Shown: one piece after another, positions 44,989-56,700 of the stretch
How the letters are laid out: every line of letters starts with the position of its first letter
Numbering within the stretch: the stretch's first letter is position 1
Assembly: GCA_001051155.2 (NCBI GenBank)
Contig: JYIP02000008.1
Span: forward strand, 1 to 64,000
Origin: Chrysoporthe austroafricana
Lineage: Eukaryota > Ascomycota > Sordariomycetes > Diaporthales > Cryphonectriaceae
Reading direction: 5' to 3'
Length of the DNA stretch: 64,000 nt
The notes under the pieces: model-generated
Seen by the model: only the letters and a program-made list of their open reading frames with translations
Databases searched by the model: none
What the model was told of the DNA's origin: nothing
Translations under genes and position numbers: made by a program

Positions 44989-46829
44989 CGGGTTGTCTGT
45001 CTGTCTGCCTGGTTCGTCTCGGACCAGCCAGGAGGGGGCCCCCTCCCAACCCCGAGGAGCTCTAGCTCGAGCTGCTGCTCCCATCCGGGCCGGGAACTGA
45101 GACACACCGAGGACTGGGCTGCGAGGACGAGGACGTGGGAGCGAGGGCGATCGACCTGGCCACCCGCCCGCTGCCCCGTCGCTGCCCGCCCATCACCCGG
45201 TGTCATCCATCCTGCCTGCTACAGTACCCAGTGCTCCAGTGCCGTGCTGGGTATGCGTGGGTGAGCTGGTGAGCTGGTGAGAGATGGGAGGCCTGGCCTG
45301 GCCTGGCCTGGACTGGTTTCCTGGATCGCCACCGTTCCCCGGGCGCCAACAGGGCCAATCATCCGGCCCGCCCACCTTGCGAGGCCTTGCTGCCCTGCGG
45401 GAACGGACGAGCATGTCCACCCTCCACCCGGCTGTTGGTTGGGATCCGGCGAGCTGGCCATACTGGGTAACCGACCTGCCTGCTGGCCCAGACCCTGCCT
45501 GTCTGGCCCCCTTCTGGCAGGATGATGTGCCAGGTACTAGACGGGGGCCCGGAGTGGCTGCAGAGCCTCCTCCTCCTCCTGCTCCTCCTGCTGCTCCTCC
45601 TGCTGCTGCTCCGTACGCTCCCCTTTCCCACAGCCCCTCCACACGCTGCAGGCAACCTGCAAGAGAGAGGTGCAGTGCGGCAGCCGGCTACAGATCCCAG
45701 TGGAAGAGGCCACGGCTGCAGCCCCTCCCTTCCCTGCCCGTCTCTGCTACCCGCCGTGCCGCACGTCTCCGCTGTGCGTGGAACCTCGAGGGTGGAATTG
45801 TGCATGCACCGTCCCGCGGGCTCTGTCTGGGCGAGAGCTGACGAGGCCAGCCAGATAGGCTGGCTGGCTGGCTACCTGGCTGGCTGGTTCGCACGCTGCC
45901 CTCGTGCCACCACACACACCCCCTTTCCCGTCTCTGGTTCTCTCTAAACGGCGGTGCAGGAGGCCTTCACGCGGCCGACGAGCAGGCGCACGGCGGCCAG
46001 TAGGGCCCGCGCGCTCCATGCTCGTCCTCCGCCACTCCTCGTCGTCCGCCTCCTCCTCCTGCAGGACATCGAACCTTTTGCCGTCGGCGGCGGGCCGGCT
46101 CGAGGGCAGGGCACCCGCCGGCGGATTCTGTCCGCGACAATGACGCACACGCACGCCCTGGCCCTCCAGACGGGGGGGGGGGCTGACTATGTAGAAGGGC
46201 CTGGGGCCGCCAGCTGATTGGCACAGCGCGGGCGGTCTAGGGCGGCGGACAATTCTTTTGTCGCCAGTGCACACGGAAATATCGTGGTTGCACCGGGCCG
46301 TCGTCATTTCCCACCCGCTGTGCTCCTTCACGGCCTGGGCGGCGTCCTGAGGCCTGCTACCCTGTACTAGTCGTAGTCGCAGCCGATCCCCTTCCTGCGG
46401 CGCACCTCTCTCCCTCCTAGGCTGTCCTGTCCGTCCTCTGTCTCCTGAGGTGTGTCTCTCAATGTGGCCCTCTTCCTCCCCTCCTCGGTAGCAGGTTCAC
46501 CCAGCCCAGCACGCAGCCCAGCACCAAGCAACCCTCCTCCTCCACCCTCCTCTCTCCTGTACCTTGGTACATAGTACGGCAGCACAGTACCAGGCAGGCG
46601 TGCAGGCGTGGTGGCAGGCCCATCTGCTGGGGTAGAGTGCCATCGAACCTGAAATAACCCAATCTGAAGGAGCCCATTAGCGGGCCCATAAAACCCAGCG
46701 GCGCCAGTCCTGATTGGGCAGCCCAGGACCAAGCACGCCCCAGGGCCTTCAGTCGGTTTGGGGGATGCTGGCGGCGCAACCTTAGGAAGCGAAATTGCAG
46801 ACGCCCGTTCTTCAGCCTCCAGTACCCCG

Positions 46830-46860
46830 TTGCACCCCATTGCACCCCATTGCACCCCAT
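46830..46860. repeat. Three tandem copies of TTGCACCCCA
   Basis: Ten-base unit repeated three times without change. Confidence 0.85.
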
Positions 46861-46966
46861 CACTGCCCATCTCGCACACCCCCCCCATCTCCAGGCCCTG
46901 CCCACCGTGCCACACACCAGGCACACACCTACACCCCCCCCCCTCTGGGCGCTGTGCTGCCGTCGC

Positions 46967-47024
46967 TTGCTGCTGCCGACGCTGCTGCTGCCGACGCTGC
47001 TGCTGCCGACGCTGCTGCTGCTGC
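46967..47024. repeat. 15-bp minisatellite (GCTGCTGCTGCCGAC)
   Basis: About three and a half tandem copies of a 15-base unit, ending in pure GCT triplets. It lies in the likely 5' leader or promoter of the PSR1-like gene; a coding role is not supported. Confidence 0.85.
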
Positions 47025-48012
47025 ACGCACGCCTCTCCTCCTGCGCTGCTGCAACCCTGCCCCTTCTCGACCCGACCTGCGAGATCTATCTCTCCTCCCA
47101 ACAGCTCCTTTCCCTCCTGCAACCCAACCCAGCCCAAACCCGACCTGTTTTCCCTCCGGCCTCGATCCTGGCAGACCAAGCCGGCGCCGCGTGCGATTCC
47201 CTTCTTGCCAAGGTCACACACCCTCTGCGGCCAGCCTGCCTTGCCCTGCGCTGTCCTGCCCTGCGGTCGGCCGTTCACTCATTCCTCGTTGCCGTCGAGA
47301 ATTGCTTCCTGGTATCTTACGATCCGCCCCAGCGACACCGCCGACACGACGCACCCCTGGTCTCCTGCTGCCTCCTTTTGGCCGCACGCCCATCCGCCGC
47401 AGCTGGCCCTCGCAGACCGAACGACGACAGGACACACCCTCCCGCCCCCCCAGACCTACCTGCCGCCGACCTCGTGCCTCGCCGCCGACCGAGTGAGTAG
47501 CGACCGCGCCTCGAGCCCGCCACGCGCGCCCGCCACGCCGTCGACACGCCGCACTGGTCTGTAACGGGACGCCTGCCGCCAGAACCACCTGGGACGCCCA
47601 GCCAGGGTGAGAAGCTCCAGTTGGGCCCGGCTTCGGCCAGACGACGTGCGTTCCCCTCTCCTCCCCCAACTGCATCCCCTCGAGCCTCCGCCGCCGGTGG
47701 CGGCCCCTTCGTCGGGCTGCGAACCCCAACCCGCGGCGACCCGTGGGCCTGCGCCGCTGTCGGCCGACCGCCCGCCCTCGGGGCGAGGTGATCCAGCACC
47801 CAGGCTTCGCTCGCCTCGCGAGAAACTGGGCCCCGGGCGGTTGGGACTCGAGGGCAGCCCCCCCCCGGTCCGGCTGGTCGCCGGCCTGTCCTCGTCTCGC
47901 TGCTAACTCCTCCAAACGCTGCTCGCCCCTGGATGCTGACCAACGTGATACCCCCCAGGCTGAATCCCACCTGCCCGCGTCGATCCCACCGCAGAGTACC
48001 AAAGACGGCGAT

Positions 48013-49613
48013 ATGTCCCGCGATCTGCTCGAGAAGCCCCAGAACCAAGAGAGCCCGAGAGATATCGATACTTCGTCCGCAGAGGAGGGACCAATCTCCA
48101 AGAGGAGCCGGGGCCTGTTGCACGTGCCGTCGAGGTCCTCGTCCCAGAAGAACCAGCCGTCGCCGACTGCGAGCGGGCTGAGCGGCGTCACCGCGAGCGA
48201 GTCCAGAGATAGCTTCGGGGACCGCTCGAGGGGGTCCAAGGCGAGCATCATGGGCCGCCACAGGAACGGGAGCGCCTCCAGCAACCGGTCGGGGGTCGAG
48301 ACCGCCCAGACCGCGACCTCGGGCGCCCCGAACGCGCCCGCGCAGCCGAAGAAGAAGAAGGGCGGCCTGCTCTCGCTGTTATGTTGTGGTGTGCCCGACG
48401 ATGCGAACCCGCTGGACAACGAGCCCGGCGACGGCCCGGGCCACAAGGTCGAGAAGCTGCCGCCCCGGCCCCTCACGGCCAGCCGGAGGCAGACCCCGTC
48501 GGAGCAGGGCGGCAGCAAGGCGCAGCTGCAGGAGAAGGACGTGCCGCCGGCCCAGACCGCCGCCGACTCCTCAAAAGCGAAGCGCGTGTCGGGTGCCACC
48601 ACCGCCACCCAGGACCAGCCGGCCCCCACCAAGGAGCCGAAGCCGTCGGCGCTGATAAGCCCCGGCGGACCAACCGTGACCGTCGAGCCCCCGCTCCAGG
48701 AGGCCGCCGTGCCTGGCCCGGCCGGCCGCGAGCCCCAGGGCAAGGATGACGAGGGCGATACCGAGATGACGGACGCGGCAGTCGCCGCGGCGACAGAGCC
48801 GGCCGTGCAGCCCCTCGACGTGGACGACGCGCAGGACCTGCCGCCAGCACCTCCCATGCCGGCCGTGCCCAGCCCTCCCCAGGACGCCGAGGGCAACCTC
48901 GTCGCCGTCGCCCCAGACCAGCCCCAGCAGGAGTGGCTGCTTCCTCCAATACAACCCCACCTGAAGGGCCGCAAGTGTCTGGTTCTCGACCTGGACGAGA
49001 CCCTAGTGCACAGCTCGTTTAAGGTAAGAAGATCCCGCCTCCACAGGAGGGCCGTATGTGGTGGGCCGCACCCAGGCTAATGCACCCCTAGATACTCCAC
49101 CAGGCCGACTTCACCATACCAGTAGAGATTGAGGGCAACTACCACAATGTCTATGTCATCAAGCGCCCAGGAGTAGATCAGTTTATGAAGAGGGTCGGGG
49201 AGCTGTATGAAGTCGTCGTCTTCACCGCGTCGGTGTCAAAGGTACGTCTGCACCCGGCCGCGACGTCCCGAGGGCCCATGCTAACGCGTAGCAACTAATA
49301 GTACGGTGACCCCCTGCTGGACCAGCTGGATATCCATGGCGTCGTCCACCACCGGTTGTTCCGGGAGAGCTGCCACAACCACGGCGGCAACTACGTCAAG
49401 GACCTCTCCAAGGTCGGCCGCGACCTGAAAGACACCATCATCATCGACAACTCACCTACGTCCTACATCTTCCACCCGCAGCACGCCGTGCCGATCAGCA
49501 GCTGGTTCTCGGATGCGCATGACAACGAGCTTCTAGATTTGATACCCGTCCTTGAAGACCTTGCCGGAGCCAACGTGCAAGACGTCAGCCTCGTTCTCGA
49601 CGTGACTCTTTGA
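48013..49613 (+). CDS. PSR1-type HAD phosphatase (NIF/CTD-like), N-terminus possibly incomplete
   Basis: Member of the FCP1/SCP small phosphatase family, closest in layout to the plasma-membrane phosphatases Psr1/Psr2 of yeast, which act in salt-stress signalling. Exons 48013-49023, 49092-49241 and 49302-49613 give 490 residues. The first 310 residues are disordered (Ser/Pro/Ala/Lys-rich); they contain [16 protein letters not shown] with adjacent Cys124 and Cys125, a likely palmitoylation and membrane anchor site like that of Psr1. The catalytic domain starts at [16 protein letters not shown] (the DxDxT nucleophile motif near residue 325) and continues through [35 protein letters not shown] and [16 protein letters not shown], ending in a conserved C-terminus. 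The frame stays open upstream of the chosen ATG to an acceptor at 47958, so a short upstream exon may supply the true start. Confidence 0.88.
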
Positions 49614-51828
49614 CAGAGTCCCCCAAAGCCTTTTCTATGTCTATAATACCGCCACACCCACATCATCCACATTCAACCAAACACATGCACCTCTCCCCCA
49701 GTTCGACAGCCGCGCGCACAGCGCAACTCATTACGCCAAACGTCAGACTTTTTTCGGCTTTGGCCCAAATCATAGCGGACGGCGTTGGGAGACTGCATCA
49801 CCGGTCGAGGCTTGGTGTAGACCTACTGTTTAATACTCCATAAATAGTAAGGCTCTCGCAGTGAAGATCTGCCAGCCTGAAGCAATCAAAAAGGAGGGGG
49901 GCGGGGGGCGGGGAGGCGGGAGGGTGTGTGACAGGAGTGGGAGCGAAAGCCGATGCGCCCGGGGTTGACGCTTCTGGGGATGAAGCCTGCGGCGGGCGGG
50001 CCGGGGGAGGGGGGGAGAGAGTTGCTTGCCTCTTTTCGGGAAGGACGTCACGGACGCTGAGCGAGAGACCACAACTGGGGTCATGATTCTGTCCGAGCGG
50101 AGGTCCCTTGAAGGGCGCGGTTCAGGGTGGTGAAGCTTGGAGGGAGGAACCGCGCCCAGGCTCTGCTCTTTGTATTGCTGGTAGAGGGAGCTCGTTGTTC
50201 TGAGCAAAAGGAGGGGGGAGAGAAGCGCGGGGAGAATTCAGCGATCAGGCGGCATCTGGCTTTCGTTGTTGTTTCTGTTGCGAGTTCAAAGGCCTTTTTT
50301 TTTTTCTCCCTTTTTTTTTTCTTCTTCTCTATTGCGAGCCGAACGGACGAATCCACCACCACCACCACCAACGCTTTTCGATTCTGTTTCATTTGTCCAA
50401 CCACCTCTTTCACCTACACACATTGTCCGGGCACCAGAACCATAGCTGCTGTTTTTGCTTTTTTTTTAAAGCTCTTTTTTTTTTTTTTTTTATACATATA
50501 TAGGGGCGGGAAGAAAGGGAAGGGGGGGTGGGGGTGGAAGGGGCCACACGAGGTAGTTCGTCTGCGAGCAGACAAAAGAGAGTCCAAGACAAACAGAGGA
50601 GTTGGAGAAATCGACAAGCGTTCTGAAGTGCTCGGTTTCTATGTCTGTTTATTGTTTTTTTTTTTCTCTACCTCTTCTACTTCTTCTTTCTCTGTGCTCT
50701 GCTTCTCCTGGCTCCCCTTATCGAATTTTTAAAATACAGGTATAATGACATTGGTGATGAACTGCTCGGGATAAAAAATAGGGGGGATGTAGTAGCTGGG
50801 CTGGTATGTATGGGGGCGGGTCTTGGGTCTTGGGGAGGGCGTTTGCACCCCCATGGGAAAGGGGACGAGCCACCACACGAGCCCATGTACTGTATGGATG
50901 AGTGCAGGCCTGTTGAGATAGCCGGGAGATGAGAGCGGATAGTGGGCTGTGAATCCCAAAAAAGAGAAAAAAAACCAAAAGACAGGAACCACGCCTGGCC
51001 TGGCCTCTCCTGGAGAAAGGGTTCTTCTCTGTGCGCTTCGATCATGACGGGATGAATGAGGTGCACCACTAAATAGCTGCCAGCACCTCTTCTGCAGGCC
51101 TGCCTGATGCGACGCACGCATCAACCTTCCTTCAGGCCACCCCCCCCCCTCTCAAAGCGAGAGAGGGAGAGACACGTGAAGATTCTAGAACCACAAACCC
51201 GCAGGAGATCTCCGTGTGTGTGTCTCCCAGCCCAGGACCCATCTCGCTTCACGGGCCTCCGGTCTTTGCCAAATTTGGGCGCTGCAGGGGGGCAACCTGG
51301 GGATTGGGCCTTCTCGAAGGCCCAGATTCAGATCAGATGAACCCTCGGGCAGGGCCATCCGTGTCCGTGTGTCTATGTTTGTGTGAGAGAGTGATGTGTC
51401 TCGCAGGTACTTTGTACCGCGGCACGTGTATGGCATGCCTAACCTTGTCAGTCAGGCACTCGGCAGAGGTGGTCCCAGCGTCCCCTTTTCCCCTTCCGAG
51501 TAATCCTTAGTTCCTTGTCCTCAGGGCTCTCACACGTGCAGGGGCCAGCCTGCTAGCCTGCCTGCCGCCGGCAAAGCTCCCCCGGTCCTGCTGCACCAGC
51601 AGGGCTCAATTGAACACCTGTTTTCAGGGACGGGATCTGGGTCTGGATTTCAATTGAGATCCTGAGCCATCCACACGCACACGCGACAACAACCTCAGAC
51701 CCGGGACTTTATACCGCTGGAAGTTTCGCCGCGCCGCTCCTTCTCCTCCAGACATCCACGACAAACGGCCGTTTTCCTTTCTGTACCGAGCTAGCACCCT
51801 ACGTCCTTATAATCACCTCGCTGTCAAG
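49614..51828. other. 2.2-kb gene-free interval upstream of Sec61 beta gene
   Basis: Low-complexity T runs (about 50296-50305, 50477-50492), GT and AG runs, and no supported open frame. The final 200 bases (CT-rich) probably form the SBH1 promoter and leader. Confidence 0.55.
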
Positions 51829-52732
51829 ATGGTACGTCCGCGCCTCCCTCCCCTCCCCTCGAGACGAGGCCGCCGGCAAAGCTCCTCGAGCCAGCCAGCG
51901 CCCGGCGGGCCCTGCCCTCCTGCGACCCCGCAGGTAGAAGCTGATGGACGGGACACCCCCCTCGCTGACAACGCCCGCGGCAAACACAGTCTTCCCCCCG
52001 CCCGACCTCGCCGCTGAACTCGCCGCCCGCCACGGGCGCGGCCACCGGCGCGCGCCCGGACTCGCCGCCCCCGCCGGGCGGCGCGCGCGCCGTCATCCGC
52101 CGCCGGGCCGCCGCCGACCAGAAGGAGAAGGTCGCCAGCGCGCGGCCGAACAGCACGCGCGCTGCGGGCGCCGGCGGGAGCAGCAGCACCATGTTGAGTA
52201 CGTCCTGCCCCTCTGTCCGAGATGTGTTTGAGAGAGTGGGGGGGGGGGAGAGAGAGAGTCATAGGAGAGAGAAGAGAATGCGGATGGGGAAAGGAGGAGT
52301 GGTGGCCTGCGGGATGGTGGTGGAGGATGTGAGGGACCCTCTGTCGGTCCGGGGTGGCTTGAGGTCTGGCTTGCTGTCACGACGAGGAGGGAGCTACTCA
52401 GCTCACCCATCCCGGGCGAGGCGGGCACGGACTCGATCGCCAGCGTGTGGCCGGGGCGAGGCTAAGAGGGCAGAGGATGTGGCGGCGTATTCAGTTATAC
52501 GATGCTCTGACAGGATTGGTGGCTAACATTGCTGCGCGACAGGGCTCTACACCGACGAGTCTCCCGGCCTGAAGGTCGACCCCGTGGTCGTCCTCGTTCT
52601 GTCTCTGGTCTTCATCTTCAGCGTGGTCGCTCTGCACAGTACGTCGACAGGACCCCCCGACGCGGCAGCATGGGATCGAGCTAACGTTCGGACACAGTCA
52701 TCGCCAAGATCACCCGCAAGTTCTCCAGCTAG
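51829..52732 (+). CDS. SBH1: Sec61 beta subunit of the ER translocon
   Basis: Tail-anchored subunit of the heterotrimeric Sec61 protein-conducting channel of the ER. Four exons: 51829-51831, 51990-52197, 52543-52638 and 52698-52732, giving 113 residues. Exon 1 contributes only the ATG; a stop codon lies in frame upstream of the exon 2 acceptor, so this ATG-plus-intron model is required to start the frame. The protein begins MSSPRPTSPLNSPP, has a Ser/Pro/Ala/Gly-rich cytosolic part, then the conserved GGARAVIRRRAAADQKEK and LYTDESPGLKVDP, a single hydrophobic segment VVVLVLSLVFIFSVVAL (about 84-100) and a short lumenal KITRKFSS end. Length is as usual for fungi. Intron 2 is long (345 bases) for this genome. 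Confidence 0.93.
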
Positions 52733-53742
52733 ACGACAGCCGCCGACCGGTGTGGAAAAGTGCCAGGACGGGCTTGGCCCTGTAGACCCGAGGGGCGATG
52801 CTTGTCGGCGAGGGACAGGGCGGCCTGGGGAGTGCGGCCGGAAGGATAAGATTCGGGACGAAGCGAAACTCGCTTGTGATGTCGCTCTGCAGCAGCGACT
52901 GCGCGGCGAGGCGGTCTTTGCCCTGCTTACTATCATGCAAAAATACTTGTTCTTTGAGGCGTCGGGGCTACTAGGGGCAGTTGATCAATTGGACTTGCGT
53001 TTTGATACCAGCTGATGAGTGCCGTGCCGTGTTGCGATACGAGGCCTAGGAGTAACGCAGGCACAAGAGAACCGCCTTGCAAGTGCCAGATTGTGAGATA
53101 TCTGCGTTGGATCAGGCATGCACTACTGGGCCTCAACTTTCCACCGCTCGACAGCCGCTCGCTGTTCGACGCGCCTTTCGCTTCGTATCGTATCTCGTAG
53201 GTAGGCCACCTCACGGGCTGTGGCTCCAGATCCGCCCCGGTGGTGGGTGCTTGATTGGCTGCTCCGGCGGCACAGGAAACAGGGCCCGTCCCCCCGCGCC
53301 ACCAAATCGTCGTCATAGGGGCCCTCCAAGCCAGGCTCGCAACGTAGAGCAACCTGTGGCCCAGGGCATGGGCTGATAACATAGGATCCGAGGCCGCCAG
53401 GTCGAAAACTCAAATTCGGACCAGCTTCACTCTGTATGTGCGTGTGAAACAATTTCGTATCGCTTGTCAGTCGCTCTGGAGTGCGCATGACTAGCTTGGC
53501 GTGCGGATGCTCTTCTACTCTCTCTACTTGCCGAGGTGAACGTCTATCCGAATGAGCCAATATCTTCACACGCTCGTCTTCCGCCACGCATAGCCGGCTG
53601 GGGCTGTCGAAGCTCCCTCATTTATCTCTCCTGAACTTGAAGAGTCCGCATACCTCTCATATGGAGGCACCATAGCCCGAACTTGCAATTAAACGTCTCC
53701 CTCTCGTCCAGTCACGCCATTCGACCTGAACCACTGGCTACC
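52733..53742. other. Intergenic region, SBH1 to sterol glucosyltransferase
   Basis: One kilobase holding the SBH1 3' UTR and the promoter of the glucosyltransferase. No supported gene; open frames overlap on both strands without domain content. Confidence 0.55.
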
Positions 53743-56700
53743 ATGGACGAGAAGACTGCACTTAGCTCTCACCCGCCCACCGTGGGACAGTCGGGCACGG
53801 CCGTTGACGGCCAGGTCCCAGCCGACGCCCTGGATAGCAGCCCGCTGGACCTGGGGGCCGACGACGATGCGCCCCCGGCGTACGGCGAGCTTCATCACCA
53901 GTTGAACCTCTCGCAGGCGGGGTTCAACGCGGATGCCGCGATCGCAGGTAGAGTCCCCAGCGCAGGATCTAGACAGACACGGACCTGCTAACAGCAAGCT
54001 TACAGACGATGGCCGTATCAACATAACCATCAACCAGACAAACGGCAAACTAGCGGATCTCCTAGCCCCAGCGCTCATCAGAAGCCAGGCGCTGCCCTCG
54101 GAGAAACCCTCCGAGCCGCTCCCGCCGGCCTACATCCCACCCAGCCTGGGCGGCCAGCCCGGGCAGGAGCCGCCGCCGAAGCTGAACGTGGTGGTCCAGA
54201 TCGTCGGCTCGCGCGGCGACGTCCAGCCGTTCGTGGCGCTGGGCAAGGTGCTCAAGGACACGTACGGCCACCGGGTGCGGATCGCCACGCACGCCGTGTT
54301 CCAGTCGTTCGTCGAGGAGAACGGCCTCGAGTTCTTCGCCATCGGCGGCGACCCGGCCGAGCTCATGGCCTTCATGGTAAAGCACCCGGGGCTCATGCCG
54401 GGCTTCGACGCGGTCAAGAGCGGCGAGATCGCCAAGCGGCGCAAGGGCATCGAGCAGATCGTCCTGGGGTGCTGGCGGAGCTGCGTCGAGGCCGGCGACG
54501 GGCTCGGCCCCCCGCCGGAGCCGCACCAGAGCGGCGAGCCGCTGGCCGCCGGCGCCGCCGACGGCGACTACAGCCTGCCCGGCGACCCCGCCAGCAAGCC
54601 CTTCGTCGCGGACGCCATCATCGCGAACCCGCCGAGCTTCGCGCACATCCACATCGCCGAGAAGATGGGCATCCCGCTGCACATGATGTTCACCATGCCG
54701 TGGAGCCCCACCAAGGCGTTCCCGCACCCGCTGGCCAACATCGAGAGCTCCAACGCCGAGGTCGTCATGACCAACTACGTCTCGTACGCGCTGGTCGAGA
54801 TGATGACCTGGCAGGGCCTCGGCGACGTGATCAACCGGTTCCGCACCAAGGTGCTGGACCTGGAGCCGCTGAGCCTGATCTGGGCGCCGGGGCTGCTGAC
54901 GAGGCTGCAGATCCCGACGACGTACTGCTGGAGCCCGGCGCTGATCCCGAAGCCGAACGACTGGGGCCGCGAGATCAGCATCTCGGGCTTCTACTTCCTG
55001 GACCTGGCGATGTCGTACACCCCGGCGCCGGACCTGGCCGCGTTCCTCGACGCCGGCCCGCCACCCGTCTACATCGGGTTCGGCTCCATCGTCGTGGACG
55101 ACCCCAACAAGCTCACGCGCCTGATCTTCGACGCCGTCACCATCGCCGGCGTGCGCGCCCTCGTGTCCAAGGGCTGGGGCGGGCTGGGCGCCGACTCGGT
55201 CGGCATCCCCGACGGCGTGTTCATGCTCGGCAACTGCCCGCACGACTGGCTCTTCAAGAAGGTCTCGTGCGTGGTGCACCACGGCGGCGCCGGCACCACG
55301 GCGGCCGGCATCAAGACCGGCACGCCCACCGTCGTCGTGCCCTTCTTCGGCGACCAGCCCTTCTGGGGCAGCATGATCGCCCAGGCCGGCGCGGGGCCCA
55401 AGCCCGTCCGCTACGAGGACCTGACCGCCGAGGGCCTCGCGGAGATGATCACCGCCGCGCTGCGGCCCGAGACGCAGGCGCGGGCGCGGGAGCTCGGCGA
55501 GCGCATCCGCGCCGAGAAGGGGACGGACGTCGGTGCCAAGAGCTTCCACGACTTCCTCGACTACGACAGGCTGCGGTGCTCCGTCGCCCCGAGCCGCACG
55601 GCCGTGTGGCGGGTCCGGCGGACGCAGGTGCGGCTGAGCGGGCTGGCCGCGGCGGTGCTGGTCAAGGAGGGCGTGCTGCAGTACACGGACCTGAAGCTGT
55701 AGGCCCCCGGAATACACTACACTCTCCCCGTGCGCCCCGCAGAGCGACGCTAACATGTGTGTGTGCCCCCAGGTACCGCCCTCACGAGTACAACACGGAG
55801 CAGCAGCCTTGGGACCCCGTCACGGCCGTCACGAGCGCCCTCGTCGGCGACGTGAGCACCATGGCGCTGGCCATCCAGGACATCCCGAGCTCCTGGGTGA
55901 AGAAGGCGCGGAGGTCGCCGGGCGGGACGGGAGACGAGACGGCCACCGCGAGCACCTCGCACGAGGACGCGTCGACCACCACGCTCACGACGCAGACGAC
56001 CGACGCGTCTGCCCAGCTGCCGACGCCGCCAGGGATCTCCGAGGGGGATAATGGTAGTAGCAAGGCCGAGCTCCAGCCGACCGCGTCGGCGGGCTCGTCC
56101 CAGTCGAGCGCCGGGTCCAAGGCGGCGGCTCGGCCCGCGCAGCAGCCCGGCTTCGACGTCGAGGCGGCGCTCGGCGCGTCCATCGAGACGGGCAAGGGCG
56201 TGCAGCGCATCGTGGAGGCGGGCATGAAGACGCCGATGAACTTCTGCATGGGCCTGGCCCGGGGCTTCCGCAACGCGCCGCGGCTCTACAACGACGACAC
56301 CGTGCGGAAGCAGGACAAGGTCACGGGCCTGGCCAGCGGCGTCATGGTGGCCGGCAAGGAGTTCGGGCTCGGCCTTTTCGACGGCATCACGGGCTTGGTG
56401 ACGCAGCCGCTCCGGGGCGCGGAGAAGGACGGCGCGCGGGGCCTCATCCAGGGGTTCGGGAAGGGCATTGGGGGTGTTGTTTTCAAGCCGGCGGCCGGTA
56501 AGCTTTGGTCCACGCAGAGGCAATCAGCCTCGATTCGAGAAGGACGTCCACTGACTCACTACTCACAGGCGTCTGGGCCATCCCCGCCTACCTGATGAAG
56601 GGCGTGCACGCCGAGATCCGCGGCAAGTTCCACAGGAGCGTCGAGAACTACATCATTGTCTCGCGCATCCTACAGGGCCAGGACGACCTGCGCTACGCGA

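Larger units (their letters stand above)
43967..48012. other. 4-kb divergent intergenic region with simple repeats
   Basis: Between the divergent ABCD transporter and PSR1-like genes. No supported CDS: the large open frames here are chance frames in GC-rich repeats. CT-rich leader-like sequence fills about 47.0-47.9 kb. A branch-site-like GCTGAC followed by a strong acceptor CCCCCCAG ending at 47958 suggests that a 5' exon of the PSR1-like gene lies upstream. Confidence 0.5.

Noticed and set aside
47214..48974. 586-codon minus-strand frame opposite the PSR1-like gene
   Set aside because: Antisense shadow caused by codon bias; Ser/Gly/Arg-rich with no recognisable domain.
54062..56595. Long frames of 564 (minus) and 708 (plus) codons overlapping the sterol glucosyltransferase
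   Set aside because: Both are shadow frames. The plus-strand one becomes the real frame only in the third exon, and its earlier part is Arg/Pro/Ala junk.
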